Origin: Desulfobacteraceae bacterium
GTDB taxonomy: Bacteria > Desulfobacterota > Desulfobacteria > Desulfobacterales > Desulfosalsimonadaceae
Length of the DNA stretch: 54,019 nt
Direction of reading: 5' to 3'
Assembly: GCA_021737045.1 (NCBI GenBank)
Contig: JAIPES010000008.1
Coordinates: forward strand, 1-54,019
Part shown: one piece after another, positions 1 through 9,226 of the stretch
Numbering within the stretch: the stretch's first letter is position 1
How the letters are laid out: each line of letters opens with the position of its first letter
The notes under the pieces: model-generated
Databases searched by the model: none
What the model saw: only the letters and a program-made list of their open reading frames with translations
Told to the model about the DNA's origin: nothing
Translations under genes and position numbers: made by a program

Positions 1-876
1 TTCCAGGGTGTTTCGGATCTGGTTTAGGGTCTTGGTTTTGTTGATTGCCCAGGCCGGGGCGATAAGTTCTTCGGGGTGGGGGTCGCCGGTGAGGCGGGAG
101 ATGATAATGTCATCCCGCAGGTGGGTTAAAAACGCGCACGTGAGGTTGACATATTCATCCTGGTCCAGGCAGGTGTATCTGCCCTGGTCATACCACTGGT
201 GGAGCACGGTGTTTTTGACCACGTAGAGAAGATGGATCTTAACACCGTTAATATCCATGGCAGACAGGGTTTTTGCGGTCTGTATCATGTGTTCTTCCGA
301 TTCTCCGGGAAGGCCTAAAATCACGTGTGCGCACACGTGAATCCCTCGTTTTCTGGCAGCGCTCACGGCGTTTTCAAACGCGGCAAAGCCGTGGCCCCGG
401 TTGATGCGCGAAAGTGTGGCATCATGGACGGACTGCAGGCCGTATTCCACCCATACCAGGTATTGATCCTGATAGCTTGCCAGCAGGTCCAGGTTTTCAT
501 CATTGACACAGTCCGGCCGGGTGCCTGCAAAAAGGCCCACCATACCCTCCACGGCAAGAGCCTCGTCATAGAGCTCTTTTAAACGGGAGGTCGGGGCATA
601 GGTGTTGGTGTAGGACTGGAAATAGGCGATGAATTTTTTGGCCTTGTACCGCCGGATGAGGGCGTGTTTGGCTTGTTCTGCCTGCTGTGTGATGGATTTT
701 CCCTGCGCGGCCGCACCCGTGCCCGATCCCTTTTGGTTGCAGTAAATGCAGCCGGCGCGCGAAAGGGTGCCGTCGCGGTTGGGGCATCCCAGGCCCGCGT
801 CGATGGTGACTTTCTGCACCCGGCAGCCAAACAGGCCCCGCAGATAGGTGTTTAAGTCTGTGTAGCGGTTTTTCAT
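1..876 (-). CDS. TIGR01212/YhcC-family radical SAM protein (C-terminus cut by window edge)
   Basis: The reading frame is open from its ATG to base 1 (292 codons), so the C-terminus lies outside the window. The N-terminus has the family start KNRYTDLNTYLRGLFG and the cluster motif CPNRDGTLSRAGCIYCNQ, whose cysteines would bind a 4Fe-4S cluster and SAM. FAGTRPDCVND, VWVEYGLQSVHD and HVILGLPGES further along are typical of this Elp3-related branch of radical SAM enzymes. The substrate of the family is not settled, so no reaction is assigned. It is divergent from mnmG with about 130 bases between them. The family call is firm; the function is unknown. Confidence 0.85.
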   Translation of the reverse strand, partial: MKNRYTDLNTYLRGLFGCRVQKVTIDAGLGCPNRDGTLSRAGCIYCNQKGSGTGAAAQGKSITQQAEQAKHALIRRYKAKKFIAYFQSYTNTYAPTSRLKELYDEALAVEGMVGLFAGTRPDCVNDENLDLLASYQDQYLVWVEYGLQSVHDATLSRINRGHGFAAFENAVSAARKRGIHVCAHVILGLPGESEEHMIQTAKTLSAMDINGVKIHLLYVVKNTVLHQWYDQGRYTCLDQDEYVNLTCAFLTHLRDDIIISRLTGDPHPEELIAPAWAINKTKTLNQIRNTLE

Positions 877-1006
877 GAATTTGCTGCATAAGGAGGTCAA
901 ATGCCTTGACCGGCCGTGTCGCAGATCCTACATTAAGAGTTTAACATCAGGTTTTTCAAAATCGCTCAGTTTAGGAAAACATTATCACGAACCATGAGCC
1001 GGTGCA

Positions 1007-2953
1007 ATGAACCAGCAGAACAAAACATATGACGTGATCGTGGTGGGCGCGGGCCATGCGGGATGCGAGGCGGCCCTGGCCGCAGCGCGCATGGGCTGTC
1101 GGGTGATGCTTGCCGCAATTGATCTGGACAAGATCGCGGCCATGCCGTGCAGCCCGTCTGTGGGCGGCATGGCCAAGGGGCAGCTGGTGCGCGAAATCGA
1201 CGCCCTGGGCGGGGAGATGGCCAGGGTTACGGACCGCACTGCCATTCATTTCCGGACCTTGAATACCCGCAAGGGCCCGGCCGTGCACTCTTCCAGGACC
1301 CAGAACGACAAGATCCGCTATCACACGGCCATGAAGTCGGTGCTCGAAGACACGCCGGGCATTGACATCAAGCAGGTGCTGGTGGACCGGCTCCTGGTGG
1401 AAGACAATCAGGCCGTCGGAGTGGTGGACCGCACCGGGTTTGCGTTTTACGGGCAAACCGTGATTCTGGCCACGGGCACGTTTCTGGCCGGGCGGGTGCA
1501 TATTGGAAACAATTCGTTTATGGCCGGCAGGGCCGGGGAGTTTTCCGCAGAAGGGCTTTCCACGGATTTAAAGGCCCTGGGCTTTACCATGGGCCGGATG
1601 AAAACCGGCACCCCGCCCCGGCTGCACCGCGACAGCATTGATTTTTCCGTGCTCGAGCGCCAGGACTCACAGGAATCGCCCCGCCCCTTTTCCTATTCAT
1701 CCACCGGCCTGCCCCTGCCTCAGGTGCCAAGCTTTATTGGTGCGGCCAATGCCGAAACCATCCGCACGGTGGCAGACAATATCTCCCGGTCATCGCTGTA
1801 CGGCGGGTTTATCTCCGGGGCTTCGGCCCGGTATTGTCCCTCGTTTGAAGACAAGGTGGTCAAGTTTCCGGACCGGCAGAGCCACCAGGTGATTTTGGAG
1901 CCGGAAGGCCTGGACACAAAGGAGATTTATGTCTCCGGGCTGGGAAACAGCCTGCCCCTGGAGATCCAGGTGAAGCTGGTGCGCACCATCTGCGGGCTGG
2001 AGCAGGCCGAAATCATGCGGCCGGCCTATGCCATTGAATATGATTACGTGGATCCCATGCAGCTTTTGCCCACCCTGGAGACCCGAAAGGTGGCGGGCTT
2101 GTACCTGGCCGGCCAGATCAACGGCACCTCCGGATACGAGGAAGCCGCGGCCCAGGGGCTGTGGACCGGGATCAACGCGGCCTGCCGGGTCCAGCATCGG
2201 CCGGCCTTTGTCCTGGACCGGTCCCAGGCCTACATGGGCGTGATGATCGACGATCTGGTCACCCGGGGCACGTCCGAGCCCTACCGGATGTTTACCTCCC
2301 GGGCCGAGTACCGGCTCATGCTGCGGGAGGACAACGCGGATCTGAGGCTGATGGAAATCGGCCATGACCTGGGCCTGATCGGCCATGATGCGGCCAAGGA
2401 GCTAAAGCAGCGGCGCGAGCAGATCCAGGCTGAGATCCATCGGCTTGGCAAAACAGCCATCCGCCCGGGCCCGGAGCTGGACCAGTACCTGGCCGGACGC
2501 AAGTCCGCGGCTGTGACCACGGGCACGCCCGCAGCCCAGCTGCTCAAGCGCAACGAGCTCGACTATGACGTGATCCGCAAATTCGCCCCGCCGGACCGGC
2601 CGCTGGACGCCCGGGCCATCGGTCAGGTGGAAATCGCTGTCAAGTACGAGGGCTATATCCGCAAGCAGCTAAAGGAAATCGAAAAATTCAAAAGCCTGGA
2701 AAAAACGCCCATACCCGAAAATTTTGATTTTTCCGCAGTGCACGGCCTGTCCAACGAGCTGCGCGAAAAACTCTCCCGGGTCCGGCCGGTATCCATGGGC
2801 CAGGCCTCGCGCATCGAGGGCATCACCCCGGCGGCCCTGTCCGTGCTCATGGTGGCCTTAAAGGCCCGCAGCAGCGGACACGGGGGTGCAGGGGCATCCG
2901 CCCGCAACGAATCCATAAATTTTTCGGATGGTTCAGCGCCTAACCGGGGTTGA
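1007..2953 (+). CDS. mnmG: tRNA uridine-5-carboxymethylaminomethyl modification enzyme MnmG (GidA)
   Basis: MnmG works with MnmE to install the carboxymethylaminomethyl group at the wobble uridine of several tRNAs, using FAD and methylene-tetrahydrofolate; it is cytosolic. The 648-residue protein opens with the dinucleotide-binding motif [19 protein letters not shown] (about residues 12-30). The family signatures [17 protein letters not shown] and [10 protein letters not shown] follow, with the helical GidA-associated domain at the C-terminus. The last 25 or so residues, after KARSS, are Gly/Ala/Ser-rich and look like a non-conserved extension; the usual family length is about 620-630. The start is the ATG just before [13 protein letters not shown]; no strong ribosome-binding site is visible. 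mnmE is not in the window. Confidence 0.95.
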   Translation: MNQQNKTYDVIVVGAGHAGCEAALAAARMGCRVMLAAIDLDKIAAMPCSPSVGGMAKGQLVREIDALGGEMARVTDRTAIHFRTLNTRKGPAVHSSRTQNDKIRYHTAMKSVLEDTPGIDIKQVLVDRLLVEDNQAVGVVDRTGFAFYGQTVILATGTFLAGRVHIGNNSFMAGRAGEFSAEGLSTDLKALGFTMGRMKTGTPPRLHRDSIDFSVLERQDSQESPRPFSYSSTGLPLPQVPSFIGAANAETIRTVADNISRSSLYGGFISGASARYCPSFEDKVVKFPDRQSHQVILEPEGLDTKEIYVSGLGNSLPLEIQVKLVRTICGLEQAEIMRPAYAIEYDYVDPMQLLPTLETRKVAGLYLAGQINGTSGYEEAAAQGLWTGINAACRVQHRPAFVLDRSQAYMGVMIDDLVTRGTSEPYRMFTSRAEYRLMLREDNADLRLMEIGHDLGLIGHDAAKELKQRREQIQAEIHRLGKTAIRPGPELDQYLAGRKSAAVTTGTPAAQLLKRNELDYDVIRKFAPPDRPLDARAIGQVEIAVKYEGYIRKQLKEIEKFKSLEKTPIPENFDFSAVHGLSNELREKLSRVRPVSMGQASRIEGITPAALSVLMVALKARSSGHGGAGASARNESINFSDGSAPNRG

Positions 2954-2977
2954 CATCCGTGGGATGTGAATTATTGT
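2950..2977 (+). promoter_or_regulatory. Candidate sigma-70 promoter for the J-domain gene
   Basis: TTGACA is followed after 16 bases by TATTGT. It overlaps the end of mnmG and lies about 60 bases before the downstream ATG. The -10 is imperfect and ATTGTA at 17-bp spacing is an alternative. Confidence 0.4.
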
Positions 2978-3036
2978 ATTGATCGAGACAGCACAGACCC
3001 ATTTTACAAATAAAAAACAAAGACGGTGATGCAGAT

Positions 3037-3996
3037 ATGGCCCAGAAGGATTATTACAAAATACTCGGCGTGGACAAAAGCGCATCCCAGGAGGATATCA
3101 AAAAGGCCTACCGCAAGCTGGCCATGAAATATCATCCGGACCATTCCTCGGGTTCCAAGGAAAACGAGGAAAAGTTCAAGGAGATCAGCGAGGCCTATGC
3201 CGTGCTCAGTGATCCGGAAAAGCGCAAGCAGTATGACACTTACGGGGACGAGGATTTCCGGCAGCGCTACAGCCAGGATGACATTTTCCGGGATGTGGAT
3301 CTCGGCGATATTCTCCGGGAGTTCGGCTTCGGCGGCGGCGGCGGATCGTTTTTCTCCTTTGGCGGCGGCCGGGGCAGAAGCGGGCAAAAGGGCCGGTTTT
3401 CCTTTGATCCGGAAAGCATGTTTGGTTTCGGCGATGCCGCAGGCGGCCGGCAGCAGCAGGGCATGGCGGCCAAGGGCAGAGACGTTGAAACCGAGCTGCC
3501 CCTGACCCTGCAGGAAATCGCCGCCGGTGTGACAAAAACCGTTTCCGTGCAGACGCCATCGGGCAAAACCGAGACCCTGACGGTGAAAATTCCCAAGGGC
3601 CTGATTGACGGCAAAAAGGTGCGCCTGGCCGGCAGGGGTCAGCCCAGCCCCTACGGCGGTCCGGCCGGGGACATGTATATCCGCTCCAAAATTGTTGCCG
3701 ACCGGGTGTTTTCCAACGAGGGATTTGACATCTACGTCAACCGGGACATCCGGCTCACAGAGGCCCTGCTGGGCACAAGCGTGACCGTGCCCACCGTGGA
3801 CGGCGGGCAGATCAATATGAAAATTCCGTCGGGCACCCAGCCCAAAAGCAAACTTCGGGTGGCCGGCAGGGGGCTGCCCCACATGCGCGGCAGCGGCCGG
3901 GGCGACATGTATGTGGTGGTCAACGTGAAAATGCCCAAAAAGCTGAGCAAAAAGCAAAAAGAGCTGGTGGAGTCCCTGGCAGAAACCGGGCTCTGA
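3037..3996 (+). CDS. Type II J-domain co-chaperone (CbpA/DnaJ C-terminal family)
   Basis: This is a cytosolic co-chaperone that stimulates DnaK ATPase activity. The J-domain occupies about residues 1-70, with the HPD tripeptide in [10 protein letters not shown] Gly/Phe-rich linker follows ([18 protein letters not shown]), then two beta-rich client-binding domains ([19 protein letters not shown] to [13 protein letters not shown]). The four-cysteine zinc-finger region of classical DnaJ is absent, which places it with CbpA/DnaJB-type proteins. At 319 residues it has normal length for that group. It is probably its own transcription unit: there is a promoter-like sequence upstream and a strong hairpin terminator directly downstream. 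Confidence 0.93.
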   Translation: MAQKDYYKILGVDKSASQEDIKKAYRKLAMKYHPDHSSGSKENEEKFKEISEAYAVLSDPEKRKQYDTYGDEDFRQRYSQDDIFRDVDLGDILREFGFGGGGGSFFSFGGGRGRSGQKGRFSFDPESMFGFGDAAGGRQQQGMAAKGRDVETELPLTLQEIAAGVTKTVSVQTPSGKTETLTVKIPKGLIDGKKVRLAGRGQPSPYGGPAGDMYIRSKIVADRVFSNEGFDIYVNRDIRLTEALLGTSVTVPTVDGGQINMKIPSGTQPKSKLRVAGRGLPHMRGSGRGDMYVVVNVKMPKKLSKKQKELVESLAETGL

Positions 3997-4020
3997 TCCA
4001 GGGCTTTTTTCCTGAGTCTG

Positions 4021-4066
4021 AAAAAGCGCCGGCAGCAGGTAACCTGTTGTGATTGGCGCTTTTTTT
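4021..4066 (+). terminator. Rho-independent terminator after the J-domain gene
   Basis: The arms AAAAAGCGCC and GGCGCTTTTTT are perfect complements. The space between them holds a second small stem around GCAGGT/ACCTGT, and the right arm runs into seven T residues. A-rich and T-rich outer arms suggest it may work in both directions, but only the plus-strand gene ends here. Confidence 0.85.
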
Positions 4067-4153
4067 GTGTCTCCAAAACCCTTTTTTCAGTGTCGGCCAG
4101 CGCGTCCGGCATTCTGAAAGCTTGTGTTTTGGTGCGGCAATAAGGCAATTTTA

Positions 4154-4182
4154 TTGACAAAAGCAAATCTTTTGCATACACT
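4154..4182 (+). promoter_or_regulatory. Sigma-70 promoter upstream of hpt
   Basis: TTGACA is separated by exactly 17 bases from TACACT. The spacer contains the inverted repeat GCAAA-TCT-TTTGC, centred between the two hexamers, which could be a small operator. The predicted start lies about 30 bases before the GTG of hpt. Confidence 0.65.
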
Positions 4183-4217
4183 TCCGCCATAAAGCGACCT
4201 CTGAAAAATGGTTTCGG

Positions 4218-4802
4218 GTGAAAGTGCCTGTTGCGATAAACCCTTCATTTGATAAAATATTGATGCCTGAACTGCTACCTGTCCTGAGCCAAGAAGAGAT
4301 CCAGGAAAAAGTTGCCCGCCTGGGGCAGCAGATTTCAGCCGACTATAAAGATGAACAATTGGTGTTAATCGGAGTGTTAAAAGGCGCATTTGTTTTCATG
4401 GCCGACCTTGTGCGGTATATCAGCCTCCCGGTGGAGATTGATTTTATCACCGCGTCGAGCTACGGCCATTGTGATCACTCCTCCGGGGATGTCCAGGTGC
4501 AGGATGACCTGCGAATCGACATCAGGGACAAGCACGTACTGATTGTCGAGGATATTCTGGACACCGGTCTGACCATCGATCGGCTGATTGCCTGCCTTGC
4601 CTGCCGCCAGCCCAGAAGCATCCGGGTGTGCGCTTGTATTGACAAGACAGAGCGCAGGCAGACTGACCTTCGCCCGGATTATTGGTGTCACCGCGCGGAA
4701 CAAGGATTTCTTGTGGGTTATGGCCTGGATTATGCCGAGCAATACAGGCAGTTGCCCGCCATCTACCATTTACAATTTTCAGCCAGCGAGGGGAAAAAAT
4801 GA
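4218..4802 (+). CDS. hpt: Hypoxanthine phosphoribosyltransferase
   Basis: It salvages hypoxanthine (and usually guanine) to IMP/GMP with PRPP. The type I PRTase fold is clear: VLIGVLKGAFVFMADLVR carries the pyrophosphate loop, VEDILDTGLT is the PRPP-binding motif, and FLVGYGLDYAEQYRQLPAI is the C-terminal hood typical of HPRT. The longest frame starts at a GTG (194 residues). The ATG 15 codons later (MPELLPVLSQ) is closer to the usual family start, and neither has a clear ribosome-binding site. The stop codon overlaps the start of the next gene as ATGA, so the two are translationally coupled. Confidence 0.9.
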   Translation: MKVPVAINPSFDKILMPELLPVLSQEEIQEKVARLGQQISADYKDEQLVLIGVLKGAFVFMADLVRYISLPVEIDFITASSYGHCDHSSGDVQVQDDLRIDIRDKHVLIVEDILDTGLTIDRLIACLACRQPRSIRVCACIDKTERRQTDLRPDYWCHRAEQGFLVGYGLDYAEQYRQLPAIYHLQFSASEGKK

Positions 4803-7800
4803 TCGTCACCTGTGAGGCTTGCGGCACGAGTTATAAAGTCAAGTCCAGCATGATCCGCCCGTCAGGGTCCACGGTGAGATGTTCCAGATGCCAGCATGTT
4901 TTTGTGGCCTATCCAGCCGTATCGGAACCGCAGTTTGAAAAGCCTTCTGAAAAACAAGCAGAAACCCCGCCGTCAGAGGCTGATTTTTCCCATCCCGGCA
5001 GCGCCACGTTTCTCGCCGATGCTGCTGAAACCGAAAAGCAGCTGGATGCTTTTTTTGCCGAAGATTTTGAGGCAGAGCCATCCGGCGGATCCTCTGAGGC
5101 TGAAAACGTTGATGCCCCGCAACGGAAACAGGATGCGGATTTCCCGGCCGCCCGGTCCGGGTCTTTGTTTGAAACCGCCCCGGGTGCCGGGCCTGATTTG
5201 GCAACCCATGAAACCGCTGACTCCCGGGAGGAGGACTCGTTTGAACTCGACTTTCCGGATTTTTCCGAGGACAGCCCGGATCAAATCTATATGGAGGATC
5301 TGGAATACGACACCGAGATGAGTTTTTCGGCCCTGGAAGAAACCGCGAATCTTGACTTTTCAGATCTGGAACAAGACGCTGACCTGGAGCTTTCAAGCCT
5401 TGAAAAGCAGACAGAAACAGCCGATTTTTCTTTGGCGGATTTGGAGGCTGAAGCCGGCCCGGATTTGGCTGAGGTTTCCACGCCGCCTCAGCCGGCCGCG
5501 TCCCCTGTGGAGGCAGAAGCTGAGCCGGAATTGGACTTTTCAGACCTTGATGCGGACACGGAGCTGGATTTTTCTGATCCCGGGGCTGAAGCCGATATGG
5601 ACATCTCTGATCTGGAAGCCGAATCCGGCGGGGCCTTTGCCGAACCCGGGGCTGAAGCCGCGGATGATTCCGATGCGGTCCTGGATCTATCCGGCCACAC
5701 AGTTGACGCGCAGGGCGGAGAGGATTTTCTGGATTCAGACGAACAGGAAGTTGATTTTGATAGCGTGCAGGAAGACTTTGATTTTGATCTGGATGAAGAT
5801 TTTCCGGACATCTTGTCCGAGCCGGAGCCGGATCTTTCAGGTTCTGAGGCGCAGGCGGATTTGGATCTCTCTGACCTGGAAGCTGATGAGGGTAAGGATT
5901 TTGGGTCTTTTCAACCCGAGACCACTGCAGAATCCGATGCAGAACTCACTTTTTCCGACCTGACGGCCGACGTGGAAATGCAGCCGGAATTTGAGCAGCA
6001 GGAGCAGCCCCCTGTTGATGAAGAACCAGATGAGGAAACATTGGAGATTTCCGATCTCACGCTGGAAGTCGACGAAGATGCTGCCGCTTTGGGCTCCCCG
6101 CCCGAGGATGCGCCGGATGATCTGGAGCCGGAACCGGAGCCGGAGCAGGGAGCGGATGCGGGGCTAAATTTTTCCGATCTGATTGCCGATACTGAAATTC
6201 AGCCGGCATTTGAACAGGAACAGGAACAGGAGCAGGAGCAGGCAGCATTTGCTGATGAAGAACCAATGGAGATTTCCGAGTTTGCCCAGGGTGGTGCAAG
6301 CCACGAAGAAACGGGAACTTCCTTTGAGACCGCGCAGGAAGAATTTGATCTGGATTTGGATACATTTGAGCTGAATCTGGACGAAGACGCGTCCCTGGAA
6401 GATCGACAGGGTTCTGGTTTTGAGGGTCCCGGGGAAAAAAAAACCAAAGCGGAAACAGACGAAATGACCAGCAAGGAATATAAATCCGGGGAAACCGAAG
6501 AAGATCTGTTTGATCTGGAACTCGACTTTGATTTTGAGGAAAGCCCTGAGCAGACTGAAGCCGGTGCTGACAAGGACGAGGATCTGGACCTGGACCTGGA
6601 CGTTGCAGATGAAGAACCGGAGGCCCCCGCAGCCCCGGCCGAGCCCGGGCCGGTGGAGCCGGATAAGAAGGAAAAATCTGAATCCCGCGGGGTCTATGAG
6701 GTGAATCTGGAACTGGGCGACGCTGGTCAGGAAGATGATGACGAGGATGATTTCCTGGCGGATCTGGATCTGGATTTTGACGAAACCCCGGATGATGCCG
6801 CTGGTGAAGTATCTCAGCAAGCCCCGGCTGAGGCTGCTGGTGAAGAAAAAAAACAGGAACCAGACCCGGACTCAGACCTGGAGCTGGATTTGACCATGGA
6901 TACGGGTGAAGGCCCGGATGTGGATTTTGCACCTGAAAAACAACAGGACGCCCCAGTGCAGGAGGATTTCGACCTGGACCTGGAGGAGGAGAAAACCCCG
7001 GCTGAAGCCGAAGATTTTTCACTTGAGCTTGATGAGCCCGGGGCCCTGGACACGGCTGAAACACAAAGCCGGGCCGGGGCGGCCGAAGGCCGGCAAACCG
7101 GGATGCCGGAAAAAGATCAGGCAGACTCCGGAGATTTTGCCGATCTGGACCTGGATTTGTCAGAAGACATGGATTCTGCCTCTGCCGCAACAGAAGAAGA
7201 TGATTTTGAGCTGAACCTGGAAACCATGTTTGCTGAAGACGATGAGGATGAATTCGTAGACGAAAAAAGCGTTTCCCTGGAGGCTGTGGACTCAGAAACC
7301 GAGGAGGTCGGAGAAGACGACGATTTTCCGGAAACAGAGGCAGAAGGGGAAACGGTTTTCTTTTCAGGTGTGACCGATGGCCCGGAAGATGCCCAAAGCC
7401 CGGATCAGGACCTGGCAGAAGACAGTGTTTTTGATCAGGAATCCGCCGGTTATGCAGCAGACGGTTTCCAGCCCGGGGGCGCACGGAAAAAGCCGGTCTG
7501 GAAAATACTGGCGTTGCTGGTGATCCTGGCTGCAGTCGCCGCCGGGGCATATGTTTATTATTACGGGCTTCCCATGGAAAACCCGGGAGCCCCGGATCCC
7601 GGAAACCAGAAAATTGCGGTTTCCGACCCCTCCTACCAGTTCATGGACAATCAAAGCGCCGGCGAAATCCTGGTGATCACCGGCAGTATCACCAACCGCT
7701 ATGATCATGCCCGCCAAAATATTCGGGTGGAAGCCGGCGTGTATGATCAGCAGGGCACCCGCATGGATGCAACCGCTGTCATTTGCGGCAACACCCTGAC

Positions 7801-7987
7801 ACAGCAGCAGCTCCGGAATCTTGATCCCGGAGAAATCCGGCAGGCCCTTGGCAGGACTGCAACTGTCGCCAATCAGTCCCCGGTGGTGCAGGCCGGAGGC
7901 AATCTGCCCTTTATGGCTGTGTTTGCCAATCCCCCTGACGGGATTGCCGAGCTGACCGTGGATGCGCTCTCGTCTGAGAAGTCGTAA
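4799..7987 (+). CDS. Giant acidic zinc-ribbon / DUF3426 membrane protein
   Basis: The ATG lies in an ATGA overlap with hpt after the site GAGGGG; a longer upstream frame is rejected because it runs back through hpt. The N-terminus is a MJ0042-type zinc ribbon (C5xxC8, C28xxC31). Residues about 60-895 are almost wholly Asp/Glu-rich, with degenerate units such as DLEAD-ELDFSDL. One membrane helix follows (VWKILALLVILAAVAAGAYVYYY, about 898-920), then a DUF3426-type C-terminal domain (LVITGSITNRYDH to FMAVFANPP) expected outside the membrane. Family members I know of are usually a few hundred residues long, so 1062 is exceptional and due to the acidic tract. No function is known. The hpt coupling suggests co-expression only. 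Confidence 0.8.
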   Translation: MIVTCEACGTSYKVKSSMIRPSGSTVRCSRCQHVFVAYPAVSEPQFEKPSEKQAETPPSEADFSHPGSATFLADAAETEKQLDAFFAEDFEAEPSGGSSEAENVDAPQRKQDADFPAARSGSLFETAPGAGPDLATHETADSREEDSFELDFPDFSEDSPDQIYMEDLEYDTEMSFSALEETANLDFSDLEQDADLELSSLEKQTETADFSLADLEAEAGPDLAEVSTPPQPAASPVEAEAEPELDFSDLDADTELDFSDPGAEADMDISDLEAESGGAFAEPGAEAADDSDAVLDLSGHTVDAQGGEDFLDSDEQEVDFDSVQEDFDFDLDEDFPDILSEPEPDLSGSEAQADLDLSDLEADEGKDFGSFQPETTAESDAELTFSDLTADVEMQPEFEQQEQPPVDEEPDEETLEISDLTLEVDEDAAALGSPPEDAPDDLEPEPEPEQGADAGLNFSDLIADTEIQPAFEQEQEQEQEQAAFADEEPMEISEFAQGGASHEETGTSFETAQEEFDLDLDTFELNLDEDASLEDRQGSGFEGPGEKKTKAETDEMTSKEYKSGETEEDLFDLELDFDFEESPEQTEAGADKDEDLDLDLDVADEEPEAPAAPAEPGPVEPDKKEKSESRGVYEVNLELGDAGQEDDDEDDFLADLDLDFDETPDDAAGEVSQQAPAEAAGEEKKQEPDPDSDLELDLTMDTGEGPDVDFAPEKQQDAPVQEDFDLDLEEEKTPAEAEDFSLELDEPGALDTAETQSRAGAAEGRQTGMPEKDQADSGDFADLDLDLSEDMDSASAATEEDDFELNLETMFAEDDEDEFVDEKSVSLEAVDSETEEVGEDDDFPETEAEGETVFFSGVTDGPEDAQSPDQDLAEDSVFDQESAGYAADGFQPGGARKKPVWKILALLVILAAVAAGAYVYYYGLPMENPGAPDPGNQKIAVSDPSYQFMDNQSAGEILVITGSITNRYDHARQNIRVEAGVYDQQGTRMDATAVICGNTLTQQQLRNLDPGEIRQALGRTATVANQSPVVQAGGNLPFMAVFANPPDGIAELTVDALSSEKS

Positions 7988-8024
7988 CAGGATTTTATGC
8001 CGGTATTGGAGCCGAACTTTTATG

Positions 8025-8053
8025 TTGACTCCATGGTTTTCAAATGATATGAA
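8025..8053 (+). promoter_or_regulatory. Sigma-70 promoter for tRNA-Met
   Basis: TTGACT and TATGAA are separated by exactly 17 bases and lie about 60 bases upstream of the tRNA, with no other gene between. Confidence 0.6.
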
Positions 8054-8111
8054 TTCTGCTTTTAGTTTTCGGGGTATGGCAGAGGTTAAAAAATACCCTG
8101 GCTTTTTATAT

Positions 8112-8188
8112 GGCGATGTAGCTCAGTCGGTCAGAGCATGCGGCTCATATCCGCAGCGTCCGGGGTTCGAATCCCTGCATCGCCACCA
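8112..8188 (+). tRNA. tRNA-Met (CAT), elongator type
   Basis: A full cloverleaf can be drawn. The acceptor stem GGCGATG pairs with CATCGCC, the anticodon stem TGCGG pairs with CCGCA, and the loop CTCATAT gives anticodon CAT. The T arm is CGGGG-TTCGAAT-CCCTG with one G-T wobble. CCA is encoded. The paired first base of the acceptor stem argues against the initiator tRNA. A lysidine-modified tRNA-Ile(CAT) cannot be wholly excluded from sequence alone. Confidence 0.93.
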
Positions 8189-8205
8189 CCAAATCCGTAT
8201 ATCTG

Positions 8206-8240
8206 AGCCTCTTCGCTGTTCATCCGGAGAGGCTTTGTTA
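8206..8240 (+). terminator. Terminator-like hairpin after tRNA-Met
   Basis: AGCCTCT pairs with AGAGGCT across a 15-base loop and is followed by the T-rich stretch TTGTTATTT. The T-run is interrupted, so strength is uncertain. Confidence 0.5.
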
Positions 8241-8256
8241 TTTAAGGGGATGGAAA

Positions 8257-8676
8257 ATGATTGTTACCGGATTTGAAAAAATCGTTGAAGAACGCATCCG
8301 TGCCGCCCAGCGGAACGGGGAATTCGACAACCTCAAGGGCGCCGGAAAACCCCTGGATCATGAAGATTACAGCCGAATCCCCGATGAACTGCGCCTCGCC
8401 TACAAGATTTTAAAAAATGCGGACTGCCTGCCCCCGGAAGTTGAGCTGCGAAACGAGATCATCCGCACCGAAACCCTGCTTTCCACCATGGAAGACGAAG
8501 CCCTTCGCTACAAGACCATGAAGAAGCTCAACTACATGATCCTGAAACTCAATACATTAAGGGGCGGGTCCGTGATTTTTGAGGTCCCTCAGCAATATGA
8601 GCACCAGCTCGTGGAACACCTTTCCGCCAACTCAAAAGCCAGGGGTGATGCCAAAGACGGAAAAAACGGGCGCTGA
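8257..8676 (+). CDS. DUF1992 (DnaJC28-like conserved domain) protein
   Basis: This 139-residue protein has the DUF1992 pattern: GFEKIVEERIRAAQRNGEFD, then NLKGAGKPLDHEDYSRIPDE, then YKILKNADCLPPEVELR. The domain takes up nearly the whole protein. It is related to the conserved domain of DNAJC28, but no J-domain is present and no biochemical role is established for the bacterial form. An AAGGGGA ribosome-binding site lies about 7 bases before the ATG. The next gene follows within 25 bases (or overlaps, depending on its start), suggesting a small operon. Confidence 0.85.
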   Translation: MIVTGFEKIVEERIRAAQRNGEFDNLKGAGKPLDHEDYSRIPDELRLAYKILKNADCLPPEVELRNEIIRTETLLSTMEDEALRYKTMKKLNYMILKLNTLRGGSVIFEVPQQYEHQLVEHLSANSKARGDAKDGKNGR

Positions 8677-8698
8677 AAATCAAATAAAGAACGAGTCA

Positions 8699-9196
8699 AT
8701 GCCCATATTCCGAAACAGAGAAAATCCCGACAGCGTCATGAAGGGCGTGTTTATTGCCTATTTCATATTGTTGTTCCACGTGGTCCTGCTGGGGCTTGTG
8801 GGAATTGTGGTGCTGTTTTTTACCGGAATTCTCAACTACCTTCCCTGGATTCTGCTGGGGGGCGCGGTGATATTCGTTGGCTGTGGATACGTGGTGCTGC
8901 GATATGTCCGGAAAAAAAGCCGTTCCATGGTCCAGGTGCTGGGTATGCCCGAATTTCGGGGCAAAAATATCGAAGTCAACCTGATGGGCGGCCTGGCTTC
9001 ATTTAAAATCCAGGACACGAATTCGGAATCATCAGCAAACAGCCGGCATCTGGAATCCGACGGACCGTCGCGGCTGCTGACCCATGCAGATGGTGAAAAA
9101 CGCCAAAAACTCGAGTCCCTGGCTGAAATGCGCGACAACCGGATCATTACCCCTGAAGAGTTTGAAAGGGCCAAACAGCGGCTTCTGGACCAATAA
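8699..9196 (+). CDS. Two-helix membrane protein with SHOCT domain
   Basis: Two adjacent membrane helices occupy about residues 16-72 (GVFIAYFILLFHVVLLGLVG and LPWILLGGAVIFVGCGYVVL). A hydrophilic tail ends in a SHOCT-type motif, RQKLESLAEMRDNRIITPEE followed by FERAKQRLL. SHOCT domains are short C-terminal helices often found on membrane and stress proteins, with unclear function. The chosen start MPIFRNREN gives 165 residues. An earlier in-frame ATG 17 codons upstream (MPKTEKTG), preceded by AGGGG but overlapping DUF1992, is the alternative. The product itself is not recognised beyond these parts. Confidence 0.75.
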   Translation: MPIFRNRENPDSVMKGVFIAYFILLFHVVLLGLVGIVVLFFTGILNYLPWILLGGAVIFVGCGYVVLRYVRKKSRSMVQVLGMPEFRGKNIEVNLMGGLASFKIQDTNSESSANSRHLESDGPSRLLTHADGEKRQKLESLAEMRDNRIITPEEFERAKQRLLDQ

Positions 9197-9226
9197 GACC
9201 GCTTATCGCAACCCGGGTGCAATATC

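Noticed and set aside
3004-3957. Long minus-strand open frame opposite the J-domain gene
   Set aside because: The plus-strand frame encodes a clear HPD J-domain protein; the opposite frame is low-complexity and shows no family.
4682-4798. N-terminal extension of the acidic protein into hpt
   Set aside because: The zinc-ribbon begins at the ATG overlapping the hpt stop with a good ribosome-binding site; upstream residues are the hpt gene in another frame.
6200-6245. Tandem GAACAG/GAGCAG stretch as a possible CRISPR-like or microsatellite array
   Set aside because: It is a short run of Glu-Gln codons inside the acidic protein in frame. There are no spacers and no cas genes anywhere in the window.
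6057-7550. A 497-codon open frame antisense to the acidic protein
   Set aside because: It is a by-product of the biased GAX/CTG codon use of the acidic repeats. It is Pro/Arg-rich with no domain, and the plus-strand frame has a ribosome-binding site and recognised domains at both ends.
8579-9196. Longer form of the SHOCT protein starting inside the DUF1992 gene
   Set aside because: The first 23-40 residues are out-of-frame readings of DUF1992 without conserved character; a start near 8648 or 8699 is more likely.
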